Positions 1 to 9,981 of a stretch of 16,243 nt of DNA are shown here, piece by piece; within the stretch, counting starts at the first letter, position 1; each line of letters opens with the position of its first letter. The notes under the pieces were generated by a model that was not told where the DNA came from, ran no database searches, and saw nothing but the letters and a program-made list of their open reading frames with translations. The stretch comes from Baffinella frigidus. Its lineage: Eukaryota > Cryptophyceae > Cryptomonadales > Baffinellaceae. The stretch lies in contig MU646331.1 of NCBI GenBank assembly GCA_026770585.1, forward strand, positions 265,457 to 281,699, in the 5' to 3' direction. Position numbers and translations under genes: made by a program.

Positions 1-700
1 GAAGGCTTTGAGGGAATGAAGAAGAAGAAGAAGGAGAAGAAAGACTCGGTCTGCGGGTGAGCAGCCCAACTACGGTGAGGGCAGGCTGAGACCCTCCCTT
101 GCTGTCCCGCGCCTCCGCCCCCCCACCCGAACGCGCCCCTCCCACGAAGATGCTGCGCGGCGGTGCAGCAGAAGTCAGCAGTGGAGGTGACCCCAGCGCA
201 ACTCTCCATCTCGTTTCTTCCGAGCCAGCTCAGAAAACCCAGCTCAAAGAAGCAAATGGTTCCCGGGTCGGGGAACAATATCGCCCGGAATATCCTGGAG
301 GGAGGGTCAGCGACAGGAACGGGCCGCACTAAGCCAAGTAAACATGTCATGGTTTCCCCAGGGGAAACCATGGCGCGCCCGATAAGTGCGCCGCAGCCAT
401 CGGGTGGGCGAGTCTGGGCGCATGCCACTTCGAACGCACCTGGACTCGCAGCACGCTTCATCCTCCTCCGAATCCCCCTCAACTCCTTGCGAAGATGTCA
501 GTCGCACCATGTTTACAGGAGACGCCTTGTCTTCCCCTCCTGGGACCAACCAGTTCCCGCGCCAAAATCCCTCGCAGAACGACAGAACTCCGCCCACTCT
601 CCGTTCCCCCGGCGCCACAAATCTGTTGATCGCGGAGAGGGGACAACGGGACAGGCACGCAAGCTGCCCTGAAACCGGTGGTGGTTTGGTGGAGAGGCTC
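1..700. other. No supported gene at the left edge
   Basis: A GAA-type microsatellite (about 17-45) and the palindrome at 348 are the only structures seen. Open frames on both strands (for example 163-672 and minus 307-834) overlap one another and show no domain. A terminal exon of a gene beginning outside the window cannot be excluded. Confidence 0.45.
348..372. repeat. 25-base perfect palindrome
   Basis: CATGGTTTCCCC, one A, then GGGGAAACCATG. Stem of 12 pairs with a one-base centre. Its role is unknown; it may be a protein-binding site or chance. Confidence 0.7.
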
Positions 701-839
701 CGAAAGGGGCCTTTCCGGGCGAGGCAAGCACAACAAAGTGAATTTTCGTGGGTTTCGAAAGGGGCCTTTATGGGCGAAAGCACACAAAGTGATTTTTTGC
801 GGGGCGTCAAAAGTCGAGCCAGGTCGAGGTCCATAACCT
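701..839 (+). repeat. Repeat T: two 55-base tandem units plus tail
   Basis: CGAAAGGGGCCTTT occurs at 701 and 756, each followed by GGGCG and CAAAGTGA. The second unit continues with GGGGCGTCAAAAGTCGAGCC and CATAACCT. A third copy with the same tail is at 1788-1854. Confidence 0.75.
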
Positions 840-851
840 AATTTCGATGGC

Positions 852-886
852 CGAGTTGCTTTACAGCACCTATGTAAAGCAACTCG
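852..886. repeat. 14 bp inverted repeat (hairpin)
   Basis: CGAGTTGCTTTACA and TGTAAAGCAACTCG separated by seven bases form a perfect stem. It lies between repeat T and family R copy 1. Confidence 0.75.
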
Positions 887-960
887 ATCGGGCATACCTA
901 TGTTCGCTGTCCTCAACTCTCACCCCCACACAATCCTCACTTTTTGAAATCGTGTTTTCT

Positions 961-1270
961 CTCTGGGGTATTCGTGGTTGGAGCTCTCATACTTCAATCA
1001 TGGGATACCATGATCCTCATAAAGGCTGACTTGTGGTTCGGTGTGTGTGCGAGTGCGATCCTATTTTGGAATAGCTCAAACACCCCAAAAGAACCAACCC
1101 TTTATCCCCTCTTCACGAGCCTCTGCACTGGAGAGCTCAACGCGATCCGAAAGCAAAAATGCTTTCTTTGCAGTCCTTTCTACGGAAGGGCGTGTCGTTG
1201 GCATATGTAGGGCGAAATCAAAACCTCAAGGACCTCATGGCATTTAAAACCTTAAGGACCTAAAGGACCT
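961..1270 (+). repeat. Dispersed repeat family R, copy 1
   Basis: Starts CTCTGGGGTATTCGTGG and ends with GGACCTAAAGGACC, with shared inner words such as CCTTTATCCCCTCTTCACGA and GAGCCTCTGCACTGGAGAGC. Copies translate into similar peptides in varying frames with stops, so the repeat is probably not protein-coding. No poly-A tail or clear pol III boxes were seen. It could be a SINE-like or unclassified element. Confidence 0.85.
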
Positions 1271-1365
1271 ACACAACCACATTTTCTCTCCTTTCACGTT
1301 TGGTGTCTGGCTGATCTCACCTCACATCCCCCACACAATCCCCACACAATCCATCCCTCTCACCT

Positions 1366-1638
1366 TGTGGGGTATCCGTGATTGAAGCTCTTAAACTTCA
1401 AACATGGGATGCCTCATAAAGGCTGACTTGTGGTTCGGTGCGTGGGCGAGCGCGCGCCCACTTGGGCAGCCTCAAACACCCCAAGAGAACCAACCCTTTA
1501 TCCCCTCTTCACGAGCCTCTGCACTGGAGAGCGAAACGCGATCCGAAAGCAAACATGCTTTTTCTGCAGATCCCTTCTACGGAAAAGGCGTGTCGTTGGG
1601 CCATGTTGGGAACATTTAAAACCTCAAGGACCTAAAGG
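1366..1638 (+). repeat. Family R, copy 2
   Basis: Same order of words as copy 1, from TGTGGGGTATCCGTG to CTCAAGGACCTAAAGG. The upstream stretch GGTGTCTGGCTGATCTCACC (about 1301-1320) also recurs before copy 3, so the repeat may extend further 5'. Confidence 0.85.
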
Positions 1639-1787
1639 AAGTGCGCCGTCGGTTTATCAACTTATTAAATCTCGCTTTTCCCCCGACGTGCTCAAGGGGC
1701 TGCGATTGATGTCCCTGGCTGTCGGCGAAATGGCGCCACGGAATGGCGAAGAGCTTCGTGAGAACAAGGGAGGCTGGAGCCCTGTTT

Positions 1788-1854
1788 CGAAAGGGGCCTT
1801 TCCGGGAATTGTCGTGGGGCGTCAAAAGTCGAGCCAGGTCGAAAGCCCATAACC
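1788..1854 (+). repeat. Repeat T, dispersed copy
   Basis: CGAAAGGGGCCTTTCCGGG, a shortened middle, then GGGGCGTCAAAAGTCGAGCC and CATAACCT. The word GGGGCGTCAAAAGTCG also recurs at about 5393-5408. Confidence 0.7.
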
Positions 1855-2222
1855 TGGAACCACTTGCTTCTCTCTCATGACGAGTAGCTCAAACAGGGGA
1901 CAGTGTGGAGGCATTCAAATGTAGGCGCCAAGCGGGGATGAGGAGTGACAGGAACCTTATTGAAAGGCGGGAGGTTATTGATACACTCGTTGCTTTATTA
2001 ACTTGCGTGGTCCGTGTTTTGCTAACACCTGGCTGGACTTAACTTGACTTTGCTGACTCCCACTGTCACCTCAAGACACAAAACGATAACTCACTGTACA
2101 TTAGGGGGAAACTTCTACACATCCCCTTTCTGTCTGACCTTCCTATCCTTTCATCGTTGGTGTCTGCCTGATCTCACCTCACACACACACACAACCCATC
2201 TCACCTTCTGGAATCTTGTTTC

Positions 2223-2467
2223 CTCTGGGGTATCCGTGGTTGAAGCTCATATGCTCCAACCATGGGATATCATGAGCCTCAGAACGGCTGACTTGGGTTT
2301 GGTGTGTGTGCGAGCCTGTACCTTTTTGGTCTAACTCAAACACCCCAAGAGAACCACCCTTTATCCCCTCTTCACAAGCCTCTGCACTGGAGAGCTAAAC
2401 GCGATCCTAAAGCAAAAATGCTCGTTGAACGATGTTGGGCGAAATTAAAACCCAAGGACCTAAAGGA
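2223..2467 (+). repeat. Family R, copy 3 (internal deletion)
   Basis: Starts CTCTGGGGTATCCGTGG and ends AAGGACCTAAAGG, but the CTTTCTACGGAAGGGCG part is missing. The 5' hairpin at 2229-2271 is intact. A GA microsatellite follows at about 2522-2541. Confidence 0.8.
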
Positions 2468-2620
2468 TCTCGCCTATCTTGGGAGCTCGAAGAGCCTAAA
2501 GGATCTGGAGGACTCTCTCAATGAGAGAGAGAGAGAGAGAGGGCAGGAGGGTCCACAGTGGCTCTGGGAACACTACCCCGTGTAGGATCACCGGAGTGAC
2601 TTTACACAGTCACGTCCACT

Positions 2621-2723
2621 ATCCTGTAAGTGGCCAGGCGGTCAAATTTGACCGCCAAGAGGTCCTAGGCAGGTCCTAGGGCCCTACGGTAGGGCGTATG
2701 AGCCTACTGGCCACTTAAGTGAT
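2621..2723. mobile_element. Family B-related palindromic element
   Basis: Outer arms ATCCTGTAAGTGGCCAG and CTGGCCACTTAAGTGAT. The right half (CTAGGCAGGTCCTAGGGCCC then TACGGTAGGGCGTATGAGCC) matches family B, while the left half holds a separate small palindrome, GGCGGTCAAATTTGACCGCC. This is a variant or chimera of the family. Confidence 0.8.
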
Positions 2724-2756
2724 GTTGGGAGCTCGAAGAACCTGAAGGACGAAAAG

Positions 2757-2855
2757 GACCCTGCCGCGCTGGGCCTTGCGCCGGCGTGGGGCGAATGTCA
2801 CTGGAAACCTCAGGCGGACATTGCCCTAAACTCGCAGGTTATGAGTCCAAAACCA
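2757..2855 (+). repeat. Repeat S, copy 1
   Basis: CCCTGCCGCGCTGGGCC ... GGGCGAATGTCACTGGAAA ... CTCGCAGGTTATGAGTCCAA. The second copy is about 255 bases downstream. Confidence 0.75.
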
Positions 2856-2900
2856 CTTGCGGGGACTAGTGAGTCTGCTGCCGGACCCTCGAGTTGTTAT

Positions 2901-2964
2901 CCTCGGTCGGACAGGTGACGAGCCTCGATCGGACAGGTGACGAGCCTCGGGGGTTGACTAATGA
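2901..2964 (+). repeat. Repeat U, copy 1
   Basis: Two tandem units of CTCGGTCGGACAGGTGACGAG type, then CCTCGGGGGTTGACTAATGA. The same unit appears inverted at 5514-5580 and shortened at 15378-15422. Confidence 0.75.
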
Positions 2965-3013
2965 TCTGTATCTGCGGCCTCTCTCCTCCTAAGCGGGGTC
3001 TCACATGCGTCAA

Positions 3014-3120
3014 CCCTGCCGCGCGGAGCCTGGCGCCGGCGTCGGGCGAATATCACTGGAAAATTCAGGCGTGGATGTAGGTAAATGCCCTGGACTCGCA
3101 GGTTATGAGTCCAAGTCCAC
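3014..3120 (+). repeat. Repeat S, copy 2
   Basis: CCCTGCCGCGCGGAGCC ... GGGCGAATATCACTGGAAAA ... CTCGCAGGTTATGAGTCCAA, followed without a gap by family R. A short third piece (CACCCTGTCACGCTGGGTGG) is at 5319-5366, just after the telomere-like block. Confidence 0.75.
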
Positions 3121-3235
3121 TCTGGAGAGCTCAACGCGATCCGAAAGCAAAAATGCTTTCCCCGCAGATGCTTTCTACGGAAGGGTGTGTCGTCGGGCTA
3201 TGTTGGGAGAAATCAAAACCTCAAGGACCTAAAGG
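3121..3235 (+). repeat. Family R, 3' part only
   Basis: Begins within the repeat at TCTGGAGAGCTCAACGCG and runs to CTCAAGGACCTAAAGG. It joins directly to the end of a family S repeat, which suggests a composite. Confidence 0.8.
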
Positions 3236-3389
3236 GGAACCAGTGAGACAGGTGCCTCGCTCACGCCAGATCCAAAATTAGAATCTAAAGTTGAGGCTCC
3301 TCCTTTCAACAGAGTTTCCTGGTACGCATGAAACAATATTGTGCCCAAGAATTGCTCCAGTTGCTGACTAGAGAATCTGGGATTTAGGT

Positions 3390-5302
3390 TGTGGGTTTTG
3401 GGGGTTTAGGGTTTAGGGTTTAGGGTTTAGGGTTCAGGGTTCAGGGTTCAGGGTTCAGGATTGGGGGTTCAGGGATCAGGGTTCAGGGTTAAGGGTTTAG
3501 GGTTTGGGGTATAGGGTTTAGGGTTTAGGGTTTAGGGTTTGGGGTTGAGGGTTTAGGGTTGAGGGGCCAGGGGTCAGGGGATAGGGGTTAGGGGGTAGGG
3601 GTTAGGGGTTAGGGGTTAGGGGTTAGGGGTTAGGGGTTAGGGGTTAGGGGTTTGGGGTTAGGGGTTAGGTTTCAGGTTTTAGGTTTCGGGTTTTAGGTGT
3701 CAGGGTTTAGGGTTTAGGCTGTAGGCTTCAGTTTTCAGGATTTAGGTTTTAGGGTTTAGTTTGGTGTTGAGGGTTGAGTGTTTAAGTTTTGGGATTTAGG
3801 GTTTAGGGTTTAGGATTTAGGGTTTAGGGTTTGGTGTTTAGAGTTGAGGGTTTAGGATTTAGGGTTTAGGGTTTAGGTATTAGGGTTTATGGTTTGGGGT
3901 TTGGTGTTGAGTGTTTGAGTTTTAGGATAGGGTTTGGGGGTTCAGGTTTTCGGGGTCAGTGTTAAGTGGTCAGTGTTTGGTGTTTGGTGTTTGGTGTTTA
4001 AGGGTTGAGGGTTGAGGGTTTAGGGTTGAGGGTTGAGGTTTTAGGGGTTTGTGTTGAGAGTTGAGGGTTGAGAGTTGAGGGTTTGGGGTTTAGGGTTTGG
4101 GATTTAGGGTTTAGGGTTTAAGGTTTCTAGTTTTGGGTTGAGGGTTGAGGGTTCAGGGTTGAGGGTTCAGTGTTCAGGGTTCCGGGGGTTTAGGGTTTAG
4201 GGTCTAGGGTCTAGGGTTTAGGGTTTAGGGTTTAGGGTTATGGGGAAAGGGTTAAGAGTCAAGGGTTAGGGGGTCAGGTGATAGGGGTGAGGGTTTATGG
4301 GTCAGGGTTTAGGGTTCAGGTTTCAGGTTTCAGGGTTGAGGGTTGAGAGTTGAGGCTTTAGGCTTTAGCATTCAGGATTTAGGGTTGGGGTCTAGGGTTG
4401 AGTGTTGAGTGTTGAGTGTTGAGTGTTGAAGTTTTGGGGTTTAGGGTTATGGGTGAAGGGTTAAGAGTCAAGGGTTAGGGGGTCAGGTGATAGGGGTGAG
4501 GATTTATGGGTCAGGGTTTAGGGTTCAGGTTTTAGGTTTCAGGGTTGAGGGTTGAGAGTTGAGGCTTTAGGCTTTAGCATTCAGGATTTAGGGTTTAAGG
4601 TTTAGGGTCCAGGATTTAGGGTTTAGGGTTTGGGGTCTAGGGTTGAGTGTTGAGTGTTGAGTGTTGAGTGTTGAAGTTTTGGGGTTTAGGGTTCGGGTTT
4701 TAGGGTTTAGTGTTTAGGGTGTAGGGTGTAGGGTTTGGGGTTTAGGGTTAAGGATTGAGGGTTTAGGGTTTAGGGTTTAAGGTTTAGGGTTTAGGGTTTA
4801 GGGTTTAGGGTTTAGGGTTTAGTGCTTAGTGTTTGGTGTTGAGTGTTTAAGTTTTTGGGTAGGATTTTGAGGTTCAGGGTTTAGGATTGATGGTTCAGTG
4901 TTGAGTATTTAGCGTGTAGGGTTTAGTGTTTTAGGGTTCAGGGTTTAGGGTTCAGGGTTTAGGATTCAAGGTTTAAGATTTAGGGTTGATGGTTGAAGGT
5001 TGAGGGTTGAGGGTTGAGGGTTGAGGGTTAAGGGTTGAGGGTTTAGTGTCAATGGTTGAGGTTGTGGTAGGGGTTAGGATTTAGGGTGCAGTGGTCAGGG
5101 TTTAAGGTTGGGGTTCAGGGGTTAGGGTTGATTGTTTTTAGGCTTTGGCGTTAGGCTTTAGACTTTAGGCTTTAGGCTTTAGGGTTTAGTGTTTAGTGTT
5201 GAGTGTATAGGATTTAGTGTTTAGGCTTTAGGGTTCAAGGTTCAGGGTTCAGGGTTCAGGGTTCAAGGTTCAAGGTTCAGGGTTTAGGTTTAAGGTTTAG
5301 GA
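3390..5302 (+). repeat. Interstitial telomere-like block (TTTAGGG variants)
   Basis: About 1.9 kb, almost wholly made of TTTAGGG and variants (TTCAGGG, TTGAGGG, GGTTAGG, TTTGGTG). The pure heptamer is best conserved near 3407-3435, 3500-3540 and 4788-4820. The G-rich strand is the plus strand. Unrelated repeats flank both sides, so it is not a terminus in this window. No ORF of substance lies in it. Confidence 0.93.
4235..4691 (+). repeat. Higher-order tandem duplication within the telomere-like block
   Basis: The segment from GGGTTATGGGGAAAGGG at 4235 is repeated from GGGTTATGGGTGAAGGG at 4444. Both contain TTAAGAGTCAAGGGTTAGGG and AGGCTTTAGCATTCAGG, and end in four TTGAGTG units and AAGTTTTGGGG. 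Spacing is 209; the second unit has an extra ~36 bases after TTCAGGATTTAGGGTT. Confidence 0.85.
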
Positions 5303-5513
5303 GTGGGTGCGGACGTGTTCACCCTGTCACGCTGGGTGGTGTCGGGTGAAAGTCACAGGAAAAGGGATGAGACCGCCTGTTAGTTTTTCGTTGGGGCGTC
5401 AAAAGTCGTGGCCCATCCACAACATATCTGAGACCCCGCGTGGGTCGAGAGGTGTCTCGCAAGGCCGTGAGGCAACACACGCTGAGGCTCAACCTGAGTG
5501 CATTGACCCTTCA

Positions 5514-5580
5514 CATCAGTCAACGCGAGGCTCTCGACCTGGCCCATGGCCGAGGCTCGCTACCTGTCTAACCGAGGCTC
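5514..5580 (-). repeat. Repeat U, inverted copy
   Basis: On the minus strand this reads GAGCCTCGGTTAGACAGGTA then GCGAGCCTCGGCCATG and ends GAGCCTCGCGTTGACTGATG, matching copy 1 end to end. Confidence 0.65.
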
Positions 5581-5585
5581 ACACT

Positions 5586-5687
5586 ATCCCTTAAGCGCCC
5601 ATAGGGTGAATATGCACCCTAACTCGCCCTAGGCAGGTCTTAGGACCCTACCGTAGGGCGTATGAGCCTAGTGTCCACTTAAGGGAT
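5586..5687. mobile_element. Family B palindromic element
   Basis: Arms ATCCCTTAAG and CTTAAGGGAT. The core GGTGAATAT...CACCCTAACTCGCCC then CTAGGCAGGTCTTAGGACCC is nearly the same as in the nested copy at 14783. Length 102 in both. Non-coding. Confidence 0.85.
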
Positions 5688-5790
5688 AACATGACATCGA
5701 TTTCGAAGGGTGTCTGGGAATGGCGAAGAGCTCGAAAAAGGCGGCTTCTTATCATCCCTTCTGTACTGATTCATGGGACCCGTGCACATG

Positions 5791-5900
5791 GGTACCTCGC
5801 TCATAAGAAACCGCCGCCCCCCCTAGGACCACCGTAGGGTCCTAGGCATGGTCCTACTGTAGGGTCCTAGGGGGGGGCGGTTTCTTATCAGCGAGGTACC
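5791..5900. mobile_element. Family A palindromic MITE-like element, copy 1
   Basis: Inverted arms GGTACCTCGCTCATAAGAAA and TTTCTTATCAGCGAGGTACC are followed inward by CCGCC and a CCTAGG/CTAC core. The outer CAGGGG of later copies is missing here. The element is non-coding and can fold into one long hairpin. Confidence 0.85.
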
Positions 5901-5937
5901 ACTGCAGTGCTTGACCGTGCAGCCCTCCCTCGGGGGG

Positions 5938-6032
5938 CTTGATGCGATCCGAAAGGAAGCATGGCCTTTCTACAGAACAAGTACCGGTGTCCGCCTATGT
6001 TGGGAGCTCGAAGAACTTCAAGGACCTAAAGG
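5938..6032 (+). repeat. Family R, degenerate 3' part
   Basis: GCGATCCGAAAGGAAGCATG and the closing TTCAAGGACCTAAAGG match family R, with deletions between. Related fragments with TTGGGAGCTCGAAGA occur at about 2480-2515 and 2726-2760. Confidence 0.65.
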
Positions 6033-6081
6033 TCAGGCTCACGCGGCAGGCCCTTCATCGAGCTATTTCATCTCGAAAGAC

Positions 6082-6197
6082 AACTGAATCAGTTCCCTAA
6101 TTAGCGTTTTCATTTAATTAGGAGGTCTAATTGAACTTACTATGCCCCGACTAATATCTCCTATTCAACCTCCTATTGAAAAGGAACTGATTCAGTT
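6082..6197. mobile_element. 116 bp AT-rich inverted-repeat element
   Basis: AACTGAATCAGTTCC at the left and GGAACTGATTCAGTT at the right are exact reverse complements. The interior is AT-rich (TTAATTAGGAGGTCTAATT), unlike the GC-rich surroundings. Probably a different MITE-like family; no target duplication could be assigned. Confidence 0.65.
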
Positions 6198-6199
6198 AT

Positions 6200-7480
6200 C
6201 TTCTCAGATGATATTGGAGCTGTGAGAATCCCGCTTTTGGAGCTTTGGAGCACCGGCCCTGCCTCGCGAGCTCGGCCGACGGGCGCTCTATTTTCCAGGC
6301 TAGGCTGTGTTGCCCAGCATGCAATATTTTGATTCGTTTCCGGTGTTGAAAGAGGAGGAGGGAGAGTCTGGTAACAAGTCCCATGTACAGGGGTATCTGG
6401 GCTATAAGAACACGGGTGCTCCGACATCGGTCGGCGTCTGTTTTCTTAAATTAGTACCAGAGGGTTGACTAAATGCAATATTAAGTCAGGATATCGGCGG
6501 GAACAACACTATGTCCCTGCGGATTTCCTACCGTAGGGTCTAAGGATTACATGTATCCGCTTCCGGGTTGTTCATGCAATCCCGTTGTGGTCCGCTGTGT
6601 GGGGGCAAGGTTCGCACCCAAAAGACGAGTCTCAAATAACCGCATCTCGATTGGAGATCGCACGCAAGGGGACAGTACATGTACGCAACAGGGCGGCACC
6701 TTGATTCGATGGGCTAGGGCGGAAAATCTGCCGGTTCAAGCGGATTGAACACGCATTTGCGGACAACCTCTCCATCTTAGCAGAACTTCAAGACAGCTCG
6801 GGAGGGGGGAGTCCGGACAGCCAAGATTTTGATTCGCGACGCTGCTGGCCCGAAGGTCCGTTTCGCGCCAAGTCTGCCATCCAATCCAAGTCTGGACCCC
6901 TTGAAACTTGCCAGAGCCCACCTCCAGACTGGCGCGTGGGGATGACAGATCGGGGTCTGAGCCCACCTTGAGGATCTTTCGGAATGCATTTCCCGACGCT
7001 TGGCCCCAGAGGATCAGCACTCTCGGCAGCGCCGCACCCTGAAACGCTTCCACCACCTCCTCTCACCCGCAGCTCCAGGCAACGGCCACGCCCCCGGAAA
7101 CTCACCGCGTGGAAAAACTGGTGGTGTGGCGGAAGAGCGCCGCACAACCAACCCTCTTCAGCATCGTGTATCTGCACGTGCCCGGGCGGTTGTTTCCACC
7201 CCCCTCAGCACCGCCCATTCCCCTAGACCTGGCGTTCCATAAACCACCGCGTCGATGCTGCACGCGTGGGGGGAGCGGCGGAGCGCCCCTCCGGATTTAT
7301 GTGAAAGGACCTCTCTAACAACACAACATCCCGCTGCAACGTCCCTTGAGTCCCGGGAACACCATCCACCTCCATGGAGCTTACGTTTGCGCCCCCGCTA
7401 CTTGCACGAACCACCAAACCATGACCAAACCTTTTTACCCGGTTTACTCCCCCATTATTCTTGTCCCCCAAAAAGAAGGC
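6200..7480. other. No supported feature apart from one degenerate arm
   Basis: The stretch has moderate-length open frames on both strands (for example minus 6788-7177 and plus 7255-7551). None has a recognisable domain, a consistent exon chain or repeat support. The family A arm at 6385 and a short CTACCGTAGGG word at about 6530 are the only items identified. Confidence 0.5.
6385..6410 (+). mobile_element. Degenerate family A arm
   Basis: TACAGGGGTATCTGGGCTAT then AAGAA resembles the family A left arm with several substitutions. No matching right arm was found nearby. Confidence 0.4.
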
Positions 7481-7481
7481 T

Positions 7482-7538
7482 AATGGTTTCTTCCCGAGTT
7501 GGGAGCGGTTCTACAGCTGAACTCGGGAAGAAACCATT
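7482..7538. repeat. Perfect 19 bp inverted repeat
   Basis: AATGGTTTCTTCCCGAGTT and AACTCGGGAAGAAACCATT with a 19-base spacer. The right end runs straight into the next inverted repeat, and both share the TTTCTTCCCGA word. Confidence 0.85.
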
Positions 7539-7718
7539 TCTTCCCGATTGACTTTACAAGTGTTTTTATCTGGCTTTTTGCGCCGCAGGCTGCCCGATTT
7601 CGGGCGACATCTCGTACAATTCCCCGAGAAACGTAAAACCCGCAATCGAAAGTCAATCGGTTCGAAGAGAGAATGTTCGGCCGCGGTAAAATCACTTGTA
7701 AAGTCAATCGGGGAAGAA
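7538..7718. mobile_element. 181 bp inverted-repeat element
   Basis: Left arm TTCTTCCCGATTGACTTTAC then AAGTG is matched by CACTTGTAAAGTCAATCGGG then GAAGAA at 7693-7718, with one extra G. Inside are a small palindrome (CCCGATTTCGGG) and another AAAGTCAATCGG. MITE-like and non-coding. Confidence 0.75.
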
Positions 7719-7728
7719 ATTAATTATC

Positions 7729-7918
7729 CGAACCTTGATCACCGTCGGGAGCATTCAAAAGTCAACATTTTAAGAAACCAGTTCCTTATTCAATTTCAAG
7801 AAACCAGTTCCTTGTTATCCGATTTCAAGAAACCAGTTCCTTGTTATCCGAACCTTGATCACCGTCGGGGAGGGTGCATTCAAAAGTCAACATTTCAAGA
7901 AACCAGTTCCTTGTTGCC
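7729..7918 (+). repeat. Interleaved tandem repeat
   Basis: TTTCAAGAAACCAGTTCCTT-type units occur four times. The longer word CCTTGATCACCGTCGGG plus CATTCAAAAGTCAACATTT occurs twice, about 120 bases apart. A larger unit appears to have been duplicated after or along with its inner 29-mer. Confidence 0.8.
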
Positions 7919-7985
7919 CAAAAGTGGACAAACGGCTCAAAGAACGGACCGCAAAATTAGTCAATTATTCGTGATAAAATGAGGT

Positions 7986-8243
7986 GTAAAACTAGGGTTT
8001 TAAAAGGTCATCCCCCAGTTTCTTGAATTTCCTCTTGAAAATCCCCTCGTTTCTTCCCCCACCTCCGGTTTCTACAATTTCAACATCCAATCCCCAGCGG
8101 AGGAGATCTCAAAGTACTAGGGTGGTGCCTCTTGTTCTCCTCCATCGTCAACAACGTCGTGCTCTATCCTTCCGACCCATGCCCATCTGCCCGCTCCTTG
8201 CCGTTCCCTGATACCCAGTGCGGACTTTCGTCACGATCGGAAC
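7986..8243 (+). promoter_or_regulatory. Upstream region of the HTH gene
   Basis: About 260 bases between the last 29-mer repeat region and the first ATG. It is pyrimidine-rich on the plus strand (CCTCGTTTCTTCCCCCACC and similar) and probably contains the 5' leader and core promoter. No TATA box at a convincing distance or other named element can be identified. Naming it a promoter rests only on position. Confidence 0.3.
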
Positions 8244-9934
8244 ATGGATCTCTCGCCGGGCCAGCCTTCTGGGCACTACACTTCAAGGAGCGAGGGTGGC
8301 TCAGCGTTCCACGGGACGCCGGTCCAGTCCGAGATGGGACGTCCCGTCATGCAAGCTGATGCCGTCAGGGAGTGGTTCAACAGCGAGCTGGATCGCCTGG
8401 AGAAGAGGAGAGAGCGCGGCATCTTCAGTGCGACGCAGGTGGTCGAACCACCAGCCTCCCCTGGGGTTGGTTCTTGACCAGCCCTGGCACCCCAGTCGCG
8501 GCTGAAAAGCCCGGCCGAACCCTACAGTATCCAGCACAGTTCACGAGGCCCAACTAGGCGAATGCCCCCCACCCTGAAGAGATTGGTGGAGATAGTAGCA
8601 TGGGCCTTGTGACATTCCCCGCATGCCCGCTGGACCAGCTGGCCACGCCAGGGAGCATCCTAGCTCCTTGTTTTTCTCTACTGCAACCTGTTGGTCGCTG
8701 GTTCGCGCTAGCACCGCTGCCCCACCTCCACTCCTGGTGCCATTCTCCACCGACGGGCGTTCCTGACACCTTTGGTCGCGGCAGATGGAGGTCGAAGTGG
8801 ACACGCTGATCAAGGAGCGTGACTCCAAGCTCCGCATCGCTGCCGCGTCCGCGTCCGAGAAGGGTACCGCACCCCGCCCCCCGACTGCGCTTCCTACCAT
8901 CCCGGGGCCGATTTTGTACCTCGCTACGTTCAAAGTTGGTGACAGGCGTTGCGCCTGGGATACCGGGGGAACGCCGTTGGGACTGCACCGGCGCGGCATC
9001 TCGCGCTGTAGCCTGCCGGCACCACCGCACACACGCCAGCGCCCCATCGCCCCCCGGGCAGTCCTTGCCCGCGCACACGGGAAACCCGCGCCTTGCACCC
9101 TCCCGACCGCCTGTGCGCATACCTACAGGCTTGGGTTCCGCATTCGGCATTTCTGTATGTGCATGCCGTATCTCTGCCCCGGGATGCCGGCTTCTGGACC
9201 CCCCCCCCCCCGCGCTGGCCGAGTAGGCTTCCTTTGTGCCGGGCGCGAGCGCGTTGGCGTGGGGCTCGGTCCTTTCCCGCCGACGCTATTCCCACACATT
9301 CCATCTCTCCTGGTGCCGGGCACGGATTGTGACCAGCACCCGGATTTTGACCAGTCCCAGGCTCCTGCGGCAACAACCCTTTCGGTTCACTGTGGAGTAT
9401 GGCCGCGTCCTGTGGTTTCGCGCGGTAATAATCCTTGGGGTTTTGTGTGTGCGCAGGGCAGTTCAGGCACGCCAAACGCAAGAGGCGTTCAGACGGCGGA
9501 ACGGACGCTGCAGGCAAGGTTCACAAGGTGGCCTCCCCTCCTTGATTGGTCAGTGTCCGAAGTGCCAGAAGGCTTCCTGCGTGTCAGCACATCACAGTAG
9601 TGATGAGACGCCTCTCTCTCTCTCTCTCCCTCTCTCTCGGTATTGTTTCCAAGACCGTGTCGACCACGCCAGCAAGGCCCACAAGAGGCCCTCCCCACCC
9701 CGCGGGCTACGAAGGCATTATCCATAACCTGACCCATAACCTGTGAGGCCCTACGGTAGGCCATCCGTAGGGACATGGGGTTGTTCCTACGGGTATCCCA
9801 ACGGGTGCAGACTGGTGTGTCCTAACCGGCACAAACCCTGGCAGGGGTACTTGAGCGGGGACAGCACAGAGGGGAGCGTGTTTTCCGGCGGCTGCGTCAA
9901 GCCCTCGTCGTTGCCCTCATGCGTCACCTGGTGC

Positions 9935-9981
<47 letters not shown>

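Noticed and set aside
307-834. 175-codon minus-strand open frame
   Set aside because: Its N-terminal part is translated from the tandem repeat T (KGPFR motif repeated) and no family is recognisable.
3390-5302. A true chromosome end
   Set aside because: The repeats are too degenerate and unrelated dispersed repeats continue on both sides for kilobases.
6736-7177. Minus-strand open frames of 106 and 129 codons as a retroelement remnant
   Set aside because: No reverse transcriptase, integrase or other catalytic motif could be pointed to, and the two frames overlap each other.
7729-7918. CRISPR-like array
   Set aside because: The units are contiguous or interleaved without unique spacers of constant size, and the context is eukaryotic.
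8541-9150. Overlapping minus-strand open frames of 185 and 198 codons
   Set aside because: They overlap exons and introns of the well-supported plus-strand gene, have no domain, and reflect high GC content that removes stop codons.
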